Assembly: GCF_038433155.1 (NCBI RefSeq)
Contig: NZ_JBCDMW010000023.1
Coordinates: forward strand, 62,001 to 126,000
Length of the DNA stretch: 64,000 bases
From: Luteococcus sp038433155
GTDB taxonomy: Bacteria; Actinomycetota; Actinomycetes; Propionibacteriales; Propionibacteriaceae
Direction: 5' to 3'
The notes beneath the pieces were generated by a model that was not told the origin of the DNA, ran no database searches, and saw only the letters and a list, made by a program, of their open reading frames with translations. A program made the position numbers and the translations under genes. Of the stretch, positions 31,608 to 40,199 are shown piece after piece. Positions within the stretch are counted from its first letter, which is position 1, and each line of letters starts with the position of its first letter.

Positions 31608-34013
31608 ATGACTTCTCGCAAGCTGGGCAGCAATGCCTACCACTTGGCCTGGTTCGGTGCGTTGAGTGTGCTCTGCGGCCTGCTGGTCGCCGGGCTCGCC
31701 CTTCCCGCCGCCTTCCTCACCGGCTCGGTGGTCAAGGCTGGCGCCAACTCCCTGGAGGCGCTGCCCGCCGACCTGACCATCGGTCAGCAGTCGGAGCGGT
31801 CCAAGGTGCTGATGGCCGATGGCAGCACGCTGGCCGAATTCTATGCCGAGAACCGCGTCTACGTGCCGCTGAACAAGATCGCCCCCATCATGCAGGTGGC
31901 CCAGGTGGCAATCGAGGACGACCGCTTCTTCGAGCACGGCGCCATCGACTTCAAGGGCACCGCCCGTGCCGCGGTCCGCAGCGCGTCGGGTTCCACGCAG
32001 GGCGGCTCCACCCTGACCCAGCAGTACGTGAAGCAGGTGCAGATCGAGGCGGCCGTCGTCGCCAATGACAAGGAGGCCCAGGCGGCGGCCACCGAGCAGA
32101 CCCTGACCCGCAAGGTGCGCGAACTTCGCTATGCGGTGGCGGTGGAGAAGAAGCTCACCAAGAAGCAGATCCTCGAGCGCTACATGAACATCGCCTACTA
32201 CGGCGCCAACGCCTATGGCGTCGAGGCCGCCTCCCGCCGCTACTTCAACACCACGGCCGCCAAGCTCACCCTGGGTCAGGCCGCAATGCTGGCCGGCCTG
32301 GTGCAGAACCCGGCCGCCACCGACCCGATCAACAACCCCACCGCCGCAATCAACCGGCGCAACATCGTGCTGAACCGGATGGTGGAGCTGAAGAAGATCA
32401 CACCGGCGCAGGCCGAAGCCGCCAAGAAGGAGGGCTTCGACAAGTCCAAGGTGCAGACGCCGCCCAATGACTGCGTCTCCTCCCGCTTCCAGACCCTGTG
32501 TCTGTACGTGAAGAATGTGCTGCTCAGTGACGACTTCAAGGTGCTCGGCAAGACCCGGGACGAGCGACTGGGCGCGCTCCAGCGTGGTGGCCTGACCATC
32601 AAGACCCTGATTGACCCGCAGGCCCAGGCGGCCGCCGAGAAGGCGGTGAACCGGGTGATCGCCCCCACCGACCCGTTCATCTCCACCGCGGTGCTGATCC
32701 AGCCCAAGAGCGGCCTGATCGTTGCGATGGCGCAGAACCGGACCAAGATCGGCACCAAGCCGGGCCAGACCTGGTACAACTACTCGGTCGACGCCAGCCA
32801 TGGCGGCGCGGAGGGTTACCAGGCTGGCTCCACCTTCAAGACCTTCACCGTGGCGGCCGCCCTGCAGAAGGGGATCACTCCGAGTCGGAGGTACAACGCG
32901 CAGGCCCGGATGAACTTCAAGGGGTCAACCTTCCGGGCCTGCAACGGCCCCTACACCGTCGGTGACTTCCCGGTGAAGAACTCCACCGGAGCCAATGGTG
33001 TGATGGACATGCGCAAGGCCACCGAGATGTCGGTGAACACCTACTTTGTCCAGTTGTCCAAGGATGTCGGTCTGTGCAATGTGGTCAAGATGGCCCAGGC
33101 CGTCGGCGCCAAGCGCGCCAATGGCAAGGACATGATCAAGGACAAGGTCAGCGCCGACGTCAACGGCGGCTACGACAACATCGCGTCGTTCACCCTGGGC
33201 CCGGTGGAGGTCACCCCGCTGTCCATGGCCGAGGCCTATGCCACCTTCGCCAACCGCGGGATCCACTGCAATCCGAACATCGTCGCCTCGGTGACCACCA
33301 AGGCCGGCAAGACCGTGTCCGCCCCCGGCGGTGATTGCAAGCGGGTGATCGAGCCGCAGATCGCCGATGGCGTCAGCCAGGTCCTGCAGGGCGTGATCAA
33401 CAATGGCACCGCCCGCCGGGCGCACCTGAATGATGACCGGGACCAGGCCGCCAAGACCGGTACCACGGACTCCGCCGAGGCGGTGTGGCTGGCCGGCTAC
33501 ACCCCGGACATGGCCGGCGTGTCCATGATCGCCGCGGACAAGCAGGCTCCGCAGTACAAGGGCAGGGAGCGCCGCTCGATCACCGGGCGCACGGCGCACG
33601 GCACGGACTGCGGTGGGGGCTGCACCCTGGAGGGCTCGGGCTCGGGCGACGCCGGCCTGATCTGGAAGGCCGCCATGTCCGCGGCCCTGGCCGACGTGGA
33701 TTCCCCCGGCAAGTTCGTCGAGCCGGGCTCTGACGTCACCGAGGGCAAGAGGGTGGAACTGCCCGACATCGAGGGCATGGGTCTGCAGGACGCGATGGCC
33801 GCCGTCGAGGCCGCCGGTTTCAGCACCGAGACGGTGGAGCAGTACAGCTCCCGCCCGGAGGGCACCTACCTGTACGCCTCCCCCAACAGCGGCACCTACC
33901 CAACCAGCCGGGTGATCCAGTTCTACGTCTCCAAGGGCCCGCGCCCCGCCAAGACGACGCCAAGCAAGCCGAGCAGCAAGAAGCCCGCCGCCTCCGCGAA
34001 GAAGTCCCGATGA
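31608..34013 (+). CDS. Bifunctional class A penicillin-binding protein with PASTA domain (PonA2-like)
   Basis: Peptidoglycan polymerase of 801 residues. An N-terminal membrane helix (about 15-40) anchors it. The GT51 glycosyltransferase has catalytic Glu103 in AIEDDRFFEHGAID, GGSTLTQQYVKQ, and EKKLTKKQILERYMNIAYYG. The transpeptidase has S408-x2-K411 in AGSTFKTF, SVN in EMSVNTYF, and KTGT in AAKTGTTDS. One PASTA domain (about 712-778, VELPDIEGMGLQDAMAAVEAAGF) and a Lys/Pro/Ser-rich tail end the protein. The start is set by the leaderless promoter at 31595. The stop overlaps the phosphoesterase ATG. Confidence 0.94.
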   Translation: MTSRKLGSNAYHLAWFGALSVLCGLLVAGLALPAAFLTGSVVKAGANSLEALPADLTIGQQSERSKVLMADGSTLAEFYAENRVYVPLNKIAPIMQVAQVAIEDDRFFEHGAIDFKGTARAAVRSASGSTQGGSTLTQQYVKQVQIEAAVVANDKEAQAAATEQTLTRKVRELRYAVAVEKKLTKKQILERYMNIAYYGANAYGVEAASRRYFNTTAAKLTLGQAAMLAGLVQNPAATDPINNPTAAINRRNIVLNRMVELKKITPAQAEAAKKEGFDKSKVQTPPNDCVSSRFQTLCLYVKNVLLSDDFKVLGKTRDERLGALQRGGLTIKTLIDPQAQAAAEKAVNRVIAPTDPFISTAVLIQPKSGLIVAMAQNRTKIGTKPGQTWYNYSVDASHGGAEGYQAGSTFKTFTVAAALQKGITPSRRYNAQARMNFKGSTFRACNGPYTVGDFPVKNSTGANGVMDMRKATEMSVNTYFVQLSKDVGLCNVVKMAQAVGAKRANGKDMIKDKVSADVNGGYDNIASFTLGPVEVTPLSMAEAYATFANRGIHCNPNIVASVTTKAGKTVSAPGGDCKRVIEPQIADGVSQVLQGVINNGTARRAHLNDDRDQAAKTGTTDSAEAVWLAGYTPDMAGVSMIAADKQAPQYKGRERRSITGRTAHGTDCGGGCTLEGSGSGDAGLIWKAAMSAALADVDSPGKFVEPGSDVTEGKRVELPDIEGMGLQDAMAAVEAAGFSTETVEQYSSRPEGTYLYASPNSGTYPTSRVIQFYVSKGPRPAKTTPSKPSSKKPAASAKKSR

Positions 34014-34921
34014 GGCCCCTGGCCGGGGCCGTGGCCGGCACCGTGGCCGCTGGCTCGGCCGCCTTGGGCTACGGCCTGTGGGAGGCCCGGCAGTTCACCC
34101 TGCAGCGGGTGGCGGTACCGGTGCTCCCACCGGGCCAGGAGCCCATCCGGGTGCTGCACCTGAGCGACATCCACCTGCTGCCCCGGCAACGGTCCAAGTT
34201 GGAGTGGATCAGCAAGCTGGCGGAGCTGCGGCCGGACCTGGTGGTCAACACCGGGGACAACTTCTGTTCCCCCGACGCCATCGAGCCGCTGCTGGCGGCC
34301 TGGGGAGGGCTTCTGGATGTCCCCGGCGTCTTCGTCTTCGGGTCCAATGACTACACGATGCCGGGCTTCAAGAACCCGGCGAAGTACCTGGCCGGCCCCT
34401 CCCAGGTGCACGAGCACTCCAAGCCAGCCCTGCCCTTCGATGACCTGCGGGCGGCCATGACCTCGCGCGGCTGGGCGGACCTCAACCAGCGTCGGGCCGG
34501 GCTGGAGGTGGCCGGGCGACGGATCGCCTTCCGCGGCACGGACGACGCCCACCTGGGCCGGGACGACTACTCCGAGGTGGCCGGCCCCGCGCTGGACGGC
34601 TTCGACCTGAACGTTGCCGTCACGCACGCCCCTTACCTGCGGCTCTTGGACGCGATGACCGCCGACGGGATGGACCTGATCTTCGCCGGGCACACCCATG
34701 GCGGTCAGGTCTGCCTGCCCTTCAAGGGGGCGCTGGTGACCAACTGCGACCTGGACACCGAGCGGGTCAAGGGCGTCAGCACCCACGCCGTGACCGGCGA
34801 GGACGGCGTCGAGCACTCCAGCTGGCTGCACGTCTCCGCCGGTCTGGGCTCCTCCCCCTTTGCGCCCTACCGGATTGCCTGCCGCCCGGAGGCGACGCTG
34901 CTCACCCTGGTCAGCCGCTGA
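34010..34921 (+). CDS. Membrane-associated metallophosphoesterase (YkuE-like)
   Basis: A 303-residue calcineurin-like phosphoesterase. An N-terminal hydrophobic segment (AGAVAGTVAAGSAALGYGL) precedes the metal motifs: SDIHLLP, NTGDNFCS, GSND in place of GNHD, VTHAPYL, and FAGHTHGGQ. Metal-binding Asp, His and Asn residues are all present. Coupled to the PBP gene by an ATGA overlap, it may act on a cell-envelope intermediate (inference). The mycobacterial neighbour is Rv3683. Confidence 0.88.
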   Translation: MRPLAGAVAGTVAAGSAALGYGLWEARQFTLQRVAVPVLPPGQEPIRVLHLSDIHLLPRQRSKLEWISKLAELRPDLVVNTGDNFCSPDAIEPLLAAWGGLLDVPGVFVFGSNDYTMPGFKNPAKYLAGPSQVHEHSKPALPFDDLRAAMTSRGWADLNQRRAGLEVAGRRIAFRGTDDAHLGRDDYSEVAGPALDGFDLNVAVTHAPYLRLLDAMTADGMDLIFAGHTHGGQVCLPFKGALVTNCDLDTERVKGVSTHAVTGEDGVEHSSWLHVSAGLGSSPFAPYRIACRPEATLLTLVSR

Positions 34922-34984
34922 CCGACTCCGCTCCGCCCCTCGACAGAAGCACCAGCCAGCCACCACCCCTGAGGCACCAGCCCA

Positions 34985-35012
34985 ACCACGGCCGCCGAGC
35001 CTGCCGAGGCCC
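34985..35012. repeat. Degenerate copy of the GAGCCTGTCGAGG repeat
   Basis: CCACGGCCGCCGAGCCTGCC and the following GAGGCCC form a minus-orientation copy between the phosphoesterase and tRNA genes. Confidence 0.55.
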
Positions 35013-35025
35013 AAGCAGGGCCGAA

Positions 35026-35055
35026 TTGGTTCTCCAGCCCAATCTGGGCTACAGT
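35026..35055 (+). promoter_or_regulatory. Candidate promoter of tRNA-Pro
   Basis: TTGGTT (35026-35031), an 18-bp spacer and TACAGT (35050-35055) lie about 30 bp before the tRNA. Confidence 0.45.
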
Positions 35056-35086
35056 TGTCCACGGCCTTCGGGCCGAATTGCAGTAC

Positions 35087-35161
<75 letters not shown>

Positions 35162-35251
35162 GAGGAGTACGGCCGAAAGCTTGCTTTCGAGGCGTACGAC
35201 GAGGAAGGGGTAGTAGGGCGCAAGCCCGATACCCCGACTGAGCAGGAAGCT

Positions 35252-35282
35252 GATCCCGGGACATCACAGATGTCCCGGGATC
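35252..35282 (+). terminator. Terminator after tRNA-Pro
   Basis: A perfect 14-bp stem (GATCCCGGGACATC and complement) with a 3-nt loop is followed by TTCTGTGT. The interval 35161-35251 holds only an imperfect hairpin and no gene. Confidence 0.75.
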
Positions 35283-35443
35283 TTCTGTGTCCGCCCTGGC
35301 GGTCAGCCGTCCAATTTACTGAAGGTCTGCTGGCTCGCCACGGAACACGCCCATGAAAGACTCCCCTGACAAGTAGGAACGCAGGAAGCCTGTGGTCTAT
35401 CCACAGCACTTAATACTGAACAACTGAAAACGGGCTTTCCGGA

Positions 35444-35472
35444 TTGCGCAGCTCTGACGGTCCCCATAGAGT
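35444..35472 (+). promoter_or_regulatory. Candidate promoter of the 6C-like RNA
   Basis: TTGCGC (35444-35449), a 17-bp spacer, then TAGAGT (35467-35472). Transcription would begin about 35479, at the foot of the first hairpin. Confidence 0.55.
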
Positions 35473-35478
35473 TGTTCA

Positions 35479-35612
35479 CAGATGACGAACCCCCGAGCGT
35501 CATCGAACAGTGGGAGCAGCAACCCCCCGAGTGTTGCTCCCCGACGTAGGTCTCGAACCCCCGAGCGAGACCTGCACCATGAAAGGCCCCGGCTTCCGCC
35601 GGGGCCTTTCTG
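35479..35612 (+). ncRNA. 6C-like small RNA with three C-rich loop hairpins
   Basis: Three successive hairpins carry almost the same 10-nt loop. H1: GATGACG/CGTCATC (35481-35504), loop AACCCCCGAG. H2: a 10-bp stem (35512-35541), loop ACCCCCCGAG with six C. H3: GGTCTCG/CGAGACC (35549-35572), loop AACCCCCGAG. The stems differ completely in sequence while the loops are conserved, which is strong evidence for a functional RNA. C-rich loops in stem pairs define the actinobacterial 6C RNA; the usual form has two such hairpins, here there are three. A promoter and a strong terminator (35581-35610) bound a transcript of about 130 nt. It likely acts by C-loop pairing with G-rich mRNA sites such as ribosome-binding sites (inference). 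Confidence 0.8.
35581..35612 (+). terminator. Terminator of the 6C-like RNA
   Basis: GAAAGGCCCCGGC pairs with its complement around a short loop and runs into TTTCT. Confidence 0.88.
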
Positions 35613-35664
35613 CATGTGCTGGCCCGACCCCGACACCAAGCTGTTCGAGGACTCCGCCCGATCC

Positions 35665-35719
35665 AGCGGCAGGAGGGGTACCCGGCATCATGGTGTCACC
35701 GGATACCCCTCCTGCCGCT
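35665..35719 (-). terminator. Stem-loop beyond murJ, possibly bidirectional
   Basis: A 16-bp perfect stem (AGCGGCAGGAGGGGTA and complement) with a 23-nt partly self-pairing loop lies 16 bp beyond the murJ stop and faces the RNA gene on the other strand. Confidence 0.7.
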
Positions 35720-35734
35720 GATCTGGCAGGCCCC

Positions 35735-37489
35735 TCAGCGGCCGCCGACGGGCAGGCGTCGCAGCACGGGAGCCAGCAGGTCGTCGACCTCACGGATGTG
35801 CATCAGCCGAGCGCCGGCCAGGAAGACCAGGCCGAAGCACAGCCCCGACACCGCGCAGGTGACCAGGGACAGCAGCCAGCCAGCGCCGAAGCCGCGCATG
35901 CCGTAGACCGCCAGCCAGGCCACCACTCCGGCAGCCACCGAGGCGATCGCCAGCCGGGTCCACAGCCGCACCACGGAGCGCAGCCCCAGGCCGCCCAGCT
36001 GGCGTCGGGCAATGGCCATCCAGAGCAGTGCCTGGGCCCAGTTGCCCACCACCAGGCCGACGGCAATGAGCGGCAGCACCCAGCGGTCGGGCAGCAGCCA
36101 CAGGCCGAGCAGGGCGGAGAACACCTGGACCAGGGTCAGGAAGCCCTGGTAGTAGAAGTTGGCCTTGCCCTCCTCCCGGGCATAGCAGTAGCGCTGCTGC
36201 AGCACGCTGATGCCGTAGCCCAGGGTGCCCAGGGCCATGATCCGCAGGGCCAGCACCACCGGCTCGGCCTGCCCCGGGGGGAGCCGCAGCATCACGTTGA
36301 CCACCGGCTCCGCCATCGCGATCATCGCGGCGCTGGCCGGGATCACCGCCACCGCGGGAGTGCTCAGCGCCCGCACCAGCAGCCGCCGCAGGCCGCGGAC
36401 GTCGCCGGCCTGCCAGGTGCGGCTCATCTGCGGGAAGAGCGCGGTCAGGATGCTCACCGTGATCAGGCCGTGCGGCAGGGTGAAGATCAGGTAGGCGAAG
36501 TTGTAGGAGGCGAAGCCGCCGACGTGGGGCACGTCGGGCAGGCTGGTCAGCACCACCTGCACCACGAAGCCGCCGGCCAGGGAGACCAGCAGGGCGCTCA
36601 GGGTCCAGCCCACCATCTTGGAGGCCGAACCCAGCCCCGACCCCCGCAGCCCGAAGCGCGGCCGGTAACGGAAGCCGCTCTGGATCAGCGGCGGCACCAG
36701 GATCAGGGCCTGGACCGCGATGCCCAGGGTGGTGGAGCCGGCCAGCGTCCACACCATCGGCATGGTCCAGGTGGCGGGATCGGTCTGCAGACCCCACTTC
36801 CACAGGAAGAAGCCCAAGCCGGCTATCTGCACCACATTGGCCAGCGCGGGCGCCCACATGAAGGAAGCAAACCGGTCCCGGGCGTTGAGCACATTGCCCA
36901 GCACGGAGTAGAGGCCGTAGAAGAGCACCTGCGGCATGCAGATCAGGCCGAACAGGATGGACAGGTGCAGCGCAGTGCCGGTCTGGCTGTTGGTGGCCCG
37001 GATCAACCACGGCGAGGCGGCCGTGCCCACCACGCCCAGGGCGCCGATGGCCAGGAAGGCGGCCGTCAGCAGCTTGTCGACGTAGACCCGGCCACCATCC
37101 TCGTGCTTCATCGCGGCGGTCATCTGCGGGATCAGCACCGCATTGAGCACGCCCGCATTCAGCACGATCAGCAGGTAGTTGGGCATGGTGTTGGCGACGT
37201 TGAAGGCCGTCGCCACCGCCGAGGCGGCAACCACCTGGGCGAACAGGAACTGCCGACCCAGCCCCAGGATCCGGCTGGCCAGAGAACCCATCGCCATCAG
37301 GGCGCTGTTGCGCGCCACAGAGTTCTTGTTCGCCCCACCTGACGGGGCCTCGACGGGCCCGGTCGACGTGGTCGTCTCCGGGGCGTCGGCCGGCTCGGCC
37401 GCCGGAGCTGGCTCTGCAGCCACCGCGGGGGCAGGCCCGGCCGCCGAGACGGCCGAGCCTGTCGCGGTCGGTTCCTCGGCCTTGGTCAC
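35735..37489 (-). CDS. murJ: Lipid II flippase MurJ
   Basis: MOP-superfamily membrane protein of 584 residues that flips lipid II for cell-wall synthesis, with about 14 membrane segments from residue 65. Family marks: NSALMAMGSLASRILGLGRQFLFAQV, NTMPNYLLIVLNAGVLNAVLIPQM, RFASFMWAPALANVVQI, and NFAYLIFTLPHGLITVSILTALFPQMSR. Residues 1-55 are an Ala/Pro/Glu tail containing STGPVEAPSG and AEPADAPE, derived from the dispersed repeat and unusual for MurJ. The mycobacterial C-terminal pseudokinase domain is absent. The GTG start overlaps the lysC stop (GTGA), an unusual coupling. Confidence 0.92.
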   Translation of the reverse strand: MTKAEEPTATGSAVSAAGPAPAVAAEPAPAAEPADAPETTTSTGPVEAPSGGANKNSVARNSALMAMGSLASRILGLGRQFLFAQVVAASAVATAFNVANTMPNYLLIVLNAGVLNAVLIPQMTAAMKHEDGGRVYVDKLLTAAFLAIGALGVVGTAASPWLIRATNSQTGTALHLSILFGLICMPQVLFYGLYSVLGNVLNARDRFASFMWAPALANVVQIAGLGFFLWKWGLQTDPATWTMPMVWTLAGSTTLGIAVQALILVPPLIQSGFRYRPRFGLRGSGLGSASKMVGWTLSALLVSLAGGFVVQVVLTSLPDVPHVGGFASYNFAYLIFTLPHGLITVSILTALFPQMSRTWQAGDVRGLRRLLVRALSTPAVAVIPASAAMIAMAEPVVNVMLRLPPGQAEPVVLALRIMALGTLGYGISVLQQRYCYAREEGKANFYYQGFLTLVQVFSALLGLWLLPDRWVLPLIAVGLVVGNWAQALLWMAIARRQLGGLGLRSVVRLWTRLAIASVAAGVVAWLAVYGMRGFGAGWLLSLVTCAVSGLCFGLVFLAGARLMHIREVDDLLAPVLRRLPVGGR

Positions 37490-38751
37490 CGGCCGGTGCC
37501 GGCGTAGACCACGGCCTCCCCATCGGCGTCGAGGCCGAAGGCGGTGTGGGCCGCGCGCACCGCATTGTCCACGTGATCGGCATCCACCACTACGGAGATC
37601 CGGATCTCCGAGGTGCTGATCATGTCGATGTTGATGTCCGCGTCGGACAGGCTGCGGAAGAACTTGGCGGTCACGCCCGGGTGCGAGCGCATCCCGACAC
37701 CGATCACCGAGACCTTGCCGATCCGGTCGTCGTAGAGCAGTTCCTGGAAGCCGATCTTGTCCTTCATCATGTTCAGCACCTCGATCGCCTTGCGGCCGTC
37801 GCTGCTGGGCAGGGTGAAGGAGATGTCGGTGCGGCCGCTGGCCACCTCGGAGACGTTCTGCACGATCATGTCGATGTTGATCTCGGCGCGGGCGATGGTG
37901 TCGAAGATCTCGGCGGCCTCGCCGGGACGGTCCGGCACCCCGGCGACGGTGATCTTCGCCTCGTGGCGGTCATGGGCGACGCCGGTGATCAGTGCTTGTT
38001 CCATCGGATTTCCTTCGGAGAGGTCCTTCACCCAGGTGCCGGGCTTGTCAGAGAAGGACGAACGGACATGAACGGGGACATTCTCGCGGCGGGCATATTC
38101 CACGCAGCGCAGGTGCAGGATCTTGGCGCCATTGGCGGCCATCTCCAGCATCTCCTCGTAGCTGATCTCGGGGATGTGGCGGGCGCCGGGGACGATCCGC
38201 GGGTCGGCGGTGAAGACCCCGTCGACGTCGGAGTAGATCTCACAGAACTCGGCGCCCAACGCGGCGGCCAGGGCGACGGCGGTGGTGTCCGAGGCGCCAC
38301 GGCCCAGGGTTGTGACGTCCTTGGTGGTCTGGGAAACCCCCTGGAATCCCGCCACGATCACCACATTGCCGTCCTCAAGGGCGGACTCGACCCGCCCCGG
38401 CGTGATGTCGATGATCCGGGCGTCGCCGTGCGAGGCGGTGGTGATCACGCCGGCCTGGGAACCGGTGTAGCTGCGCGCCTCGGCTCCCAGGTCACTGAGC
38501 GCCATGGCCAGCAGGGCGGCCGACTGACGCTCGCCCGTGGTGAGCAGCATGTCCAGCTCCCGCGGCTTGGGCTGCGGGCTGACCTGCAGGGCAAGGTCCA
38601 TCAGCTCGTCGGTGGTGTCCCCCATCGCGGAGATCACCACCACCACCTCATTGCCGGCCAGCTTGGCATTGAGAACCCGGCGCGCCACGCGCTTGATCGA
38701 GTCGGCATCCGCCACCGACGATCCACCGAATTTCTGGACGATTCGTCCCAT
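37486..38751 (-). CDS. lysC: Aspartate kinase
   Basis: Catalyses the first step of the Lys/Thr/Met/diaminopimelate pathway, 421 residues. The kinase domain starts IVQKFGGSSVADADSIKRVA and includes LLTTGERQSAALLAMAL, TTLGRGASDTTAVALAAAL and YSDVDGVFTADPRIV. Two ACT regions follow (AKITVAGVPDRPGEAAEIF and VSVIGVGMRSHPGVTAKFFRSL), the feedback-inhibition site. An internal start for a beta subunit is likely, as in other actinobacterial LysC. GGAGGT lies before ATG 38751. The usual downstream asd is missing; murJ takes its place. Confidence 0.95.
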   Translation of the reverse strand: MGRIVQKFGGSSVADADSIKRVARRVLNAKLAGNEVVVVISAMGDTTDELMDLALQVSPQPKPRELDMLLTTGERQSAALLAMALSDLGAEARSYTGSQAGVITTASHGDARIIDITPGRVESALEDGNVVIVAGFQGVSQTTKDVTTLGRGASDTTAVALAAALGAEFCEIYSDVDGVFTADPRIVPGARHIPEISYEEMLEMAANGAKILHLRCVEYARRENVPVHVRSSFSDKPGTWVKDLSEGNPMEQALITGVAHDRHEAKITVAGVPDRPGEAAEIFDTIARAEINIDMIVQNVSEVASGRTDISFTLPSSDGRKAIEVLNMMKDKIGFQELLYDDRIGKVSVIGVGMRSHPGVTAKFFRSLSDADINIDMISTSEIRISVVVDADHVDNAVRAAHTAFGLDADGEAVVYAGTGR

Positions 38752-38885
38752 CGCACCTCCCAGTTGCCGGCCACCCGTCGTGGGCGCGCCGCGCACCACT
38801 GTACCGAGCAAGACTGCGCCCACCGGGGAGATCCGACGAGTGGAAGCCGGGAGACGCGGGCCGGATCCCGGGGCCCGGGGGCGGC

Positions 38886-38975
38886 ACACAATATTTGCGG
38901 CAGGTCAGTTGCCCCACTTCCGGGAGCCCGTGGGATTGCAATTCTGGGTCATCTGACCTGCCGCAAATATTGTGT
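38886..38975. repeat. Dispersed palindromic element, copy D
   Basis: 23-bp arms, ACACAATATTTGCGGCAGGT at the left and its complement at the right, enclose an unrelated 44-bp centre. The outer arms differ from copies A-C at several positions, but both arms changed together, so pairing is kept. The 38752-39065 gap upstream of lysC holds no gene. Confidence 0.88.
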
Positions 38976-39052
38976 CAGACCTCAAGGCACCCACCGGGAT
39001 TCGGCCGTTGGGGACCGTCAGAGCGACGCCCGAGGCCGAACCGGGCAAGATC

Positions 39053-39058
39053 TAGGCT
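39053..39058 (+). promoter_or_regulatory. -10 element of a leaderless DUF1707 message
   Basis: TAGGCT is followed by 7 nt and the ATG at 39066; no ribosome-binding site is present. Confidence 0.55.
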
Positions 39059-39065
39059 GGGCTGC

Positions 39066-39512
39066 ATGGAGGAATTGACGCCCAAGCCCTACCGGATCGG
39101 CGACGAGGAACGCGACCGCGCCGTCGGACAGTTGCGGGAGCATCATGCGGCGGGTCGGCTGGACGTCGCCGAGTTCGACGAGCGGATGGGCGCGGCCCTG
39201 GCCGCACGGACCAGCACGGAGCTGGCCGCCCTCTTCGACGACCTCCCGCCGCTGGACGGGCACCTGCCCGTCATCCCCACGGACCGTCCCGCCGAGATGG
39301 CACCGCGCTCCAGCAATGTCTGGAACTGGCGTCAGGGAGTCTCGGGAGCTGCTTTTCCGGCGGCGCTGGTGATCTGCTTCGCCACCGGCTGGCAGTACTG
39401 GTGGATCATGCTGATCCCCATGGTGATCTCCGGGGCCCTGCTGGGCGGGCAGGGCAACCAGGACGACGAAGCCCCTGGGAAGGACGCGAAGTCACTTCCT
39501 GGGGGCTCGTGA
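39066..39512 (+). CDS. DUF1707 (SHOCT-like) membrane protein
   Basis: A 148-residue protein. The N-terminal DUF1707 motif RIGDEERDRAVGQLREHHAAGRLDVAEFDERMGAALAARTSTELAALFDDLP is complete, followed by a linker and two membrane helices (about 96-130). Such proteins are widespread in actinobacteria with no settled function. It is convergent with the GNAT-like pair and probably leaderless. Confidence 0.85.
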   Translation: MEELTPKPYRIGDEERDRAVGQLREHHAAGRLDVAEFDERMGAALAARTSTELAALFDDLPPLDGHLPVIPTDRPAEMAPRSSNVWNWRQGVSGAAFPAALVICFATGWQYWWIMLIPMVISGALLGGQGNQDDEAPGKDAKSLPGGS

Positions 39513-39550
39513 GGGCTGGCGGCAACGCCCCGACAGGCGAGGATCGGGTG

Positions 39551-39829
39551 TCAGGCCAGCAGGTCCTGGTAGTCGGCGTTCTTGTCGATGTACTCCTTGA
39601 TGAAGGGGCAGCTGGGCTTGACCTTCTTGCCGATGGTGCGGACCAGGTCAAGGGTCTGCTTGACCAGCTCGGTGCCCACGCCCTGGCCCTCGTACTCGGG
39701 GAAGACCTCGGTGTGGTGCAGGTCCAGGACATCGCCCTCGGGCTCGTAGCTGATGAAACCAGCCAGCTGACCGTCGGCGGCGGCCTCATAACGCTTCTTC
39801 TCGTTCTTCAGCGCAACAGTGATGTTCAT
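39551..39829 (-). CDS. GNAT-like small acetyltransferase (COG2388/YjdJ type), copy 1
   Basis: A 92-residue one-domain GNAT protein: RYEAAADGQLAGFISYEPEGDVLDLHHTEV, then the acetyl-CoA loop YEGQGVGTELVKQTLDLVR and VKPSCPFIKEYIDKNADYQDLL. The substrate is unknown. It is paralogous to the gene 53 bp upstream with the same layout, so this is a tandem duplication. Confidence 0.85.
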   Translation of the reverse strand: MNITVALKNEKKRYEAAADGQLAGFISYEPEGDVLDLHHTEVFPEYEGQGVGTELVKQTLDLVRTIGKKVKPSCPFIKEYIDKNADYQDLLA

Positions 39830-39882
39830 GCCTCGATCCTGCCTGATTGCGCGGGCGATGGACAGAGGTTAAGCCAAGGGCG

Positions 39883-40188
39883 TCACTGGATGGGACGGGG
39901 TGGCAGGTGTCGCCGCAGGTCCGCGTACTCCGGGTTCTTGGTCAGGAAGTGCGCGACGAAGGGACAGCTGGAGACAATCCGGTCCCCGTCGGCCCGGATT
40001 CGGTCCAGCGACTGGCGCACCAGCTCGGTGGCCACCCCGCGGCCGGTGAACCGCTCGTCGACCTCGGTGCAGATGATGTCCAGCGAACCGTCCGGCAGGG
40101 GCCGATAGTCCATGAAACCGGCCAGGGTGTCGGCCACCCAGGCCTCGTACCGGGTCTTGGCCAGGTTCAGCTCGACGGTCAGATCCAT
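39883..40188 (-). CDS. GNAT-like small acetyltransferase (COG2388 type), copy 2
   Basis: A 101-residue paralogue: TRYEAWVADTLAGFMDYRPLPDGSLDIICTEV, acetyl-CoA loop FTGRGVATELVRQSLDRIR, and VSSCPFVAHFLTKNPEYADL. Identity to copy 1 is moderate, so the duplication is old. It lies 11 bp beyond the oxidoreductase gene and is likely co-transcribed with it. Confidence 0.85.
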   Translation of the reverse strand: MDLTVELNLAKTRYEAWVADTLAGFMDYRPLPDGSLDIICTEVDERFTGRGVATELVRQSLDRIRADGDRIVSSCPFVAHFLTKNPEYADLRRHLPPRPIQ

Positions 40189-40199
40189 CGTCGCCCCGC

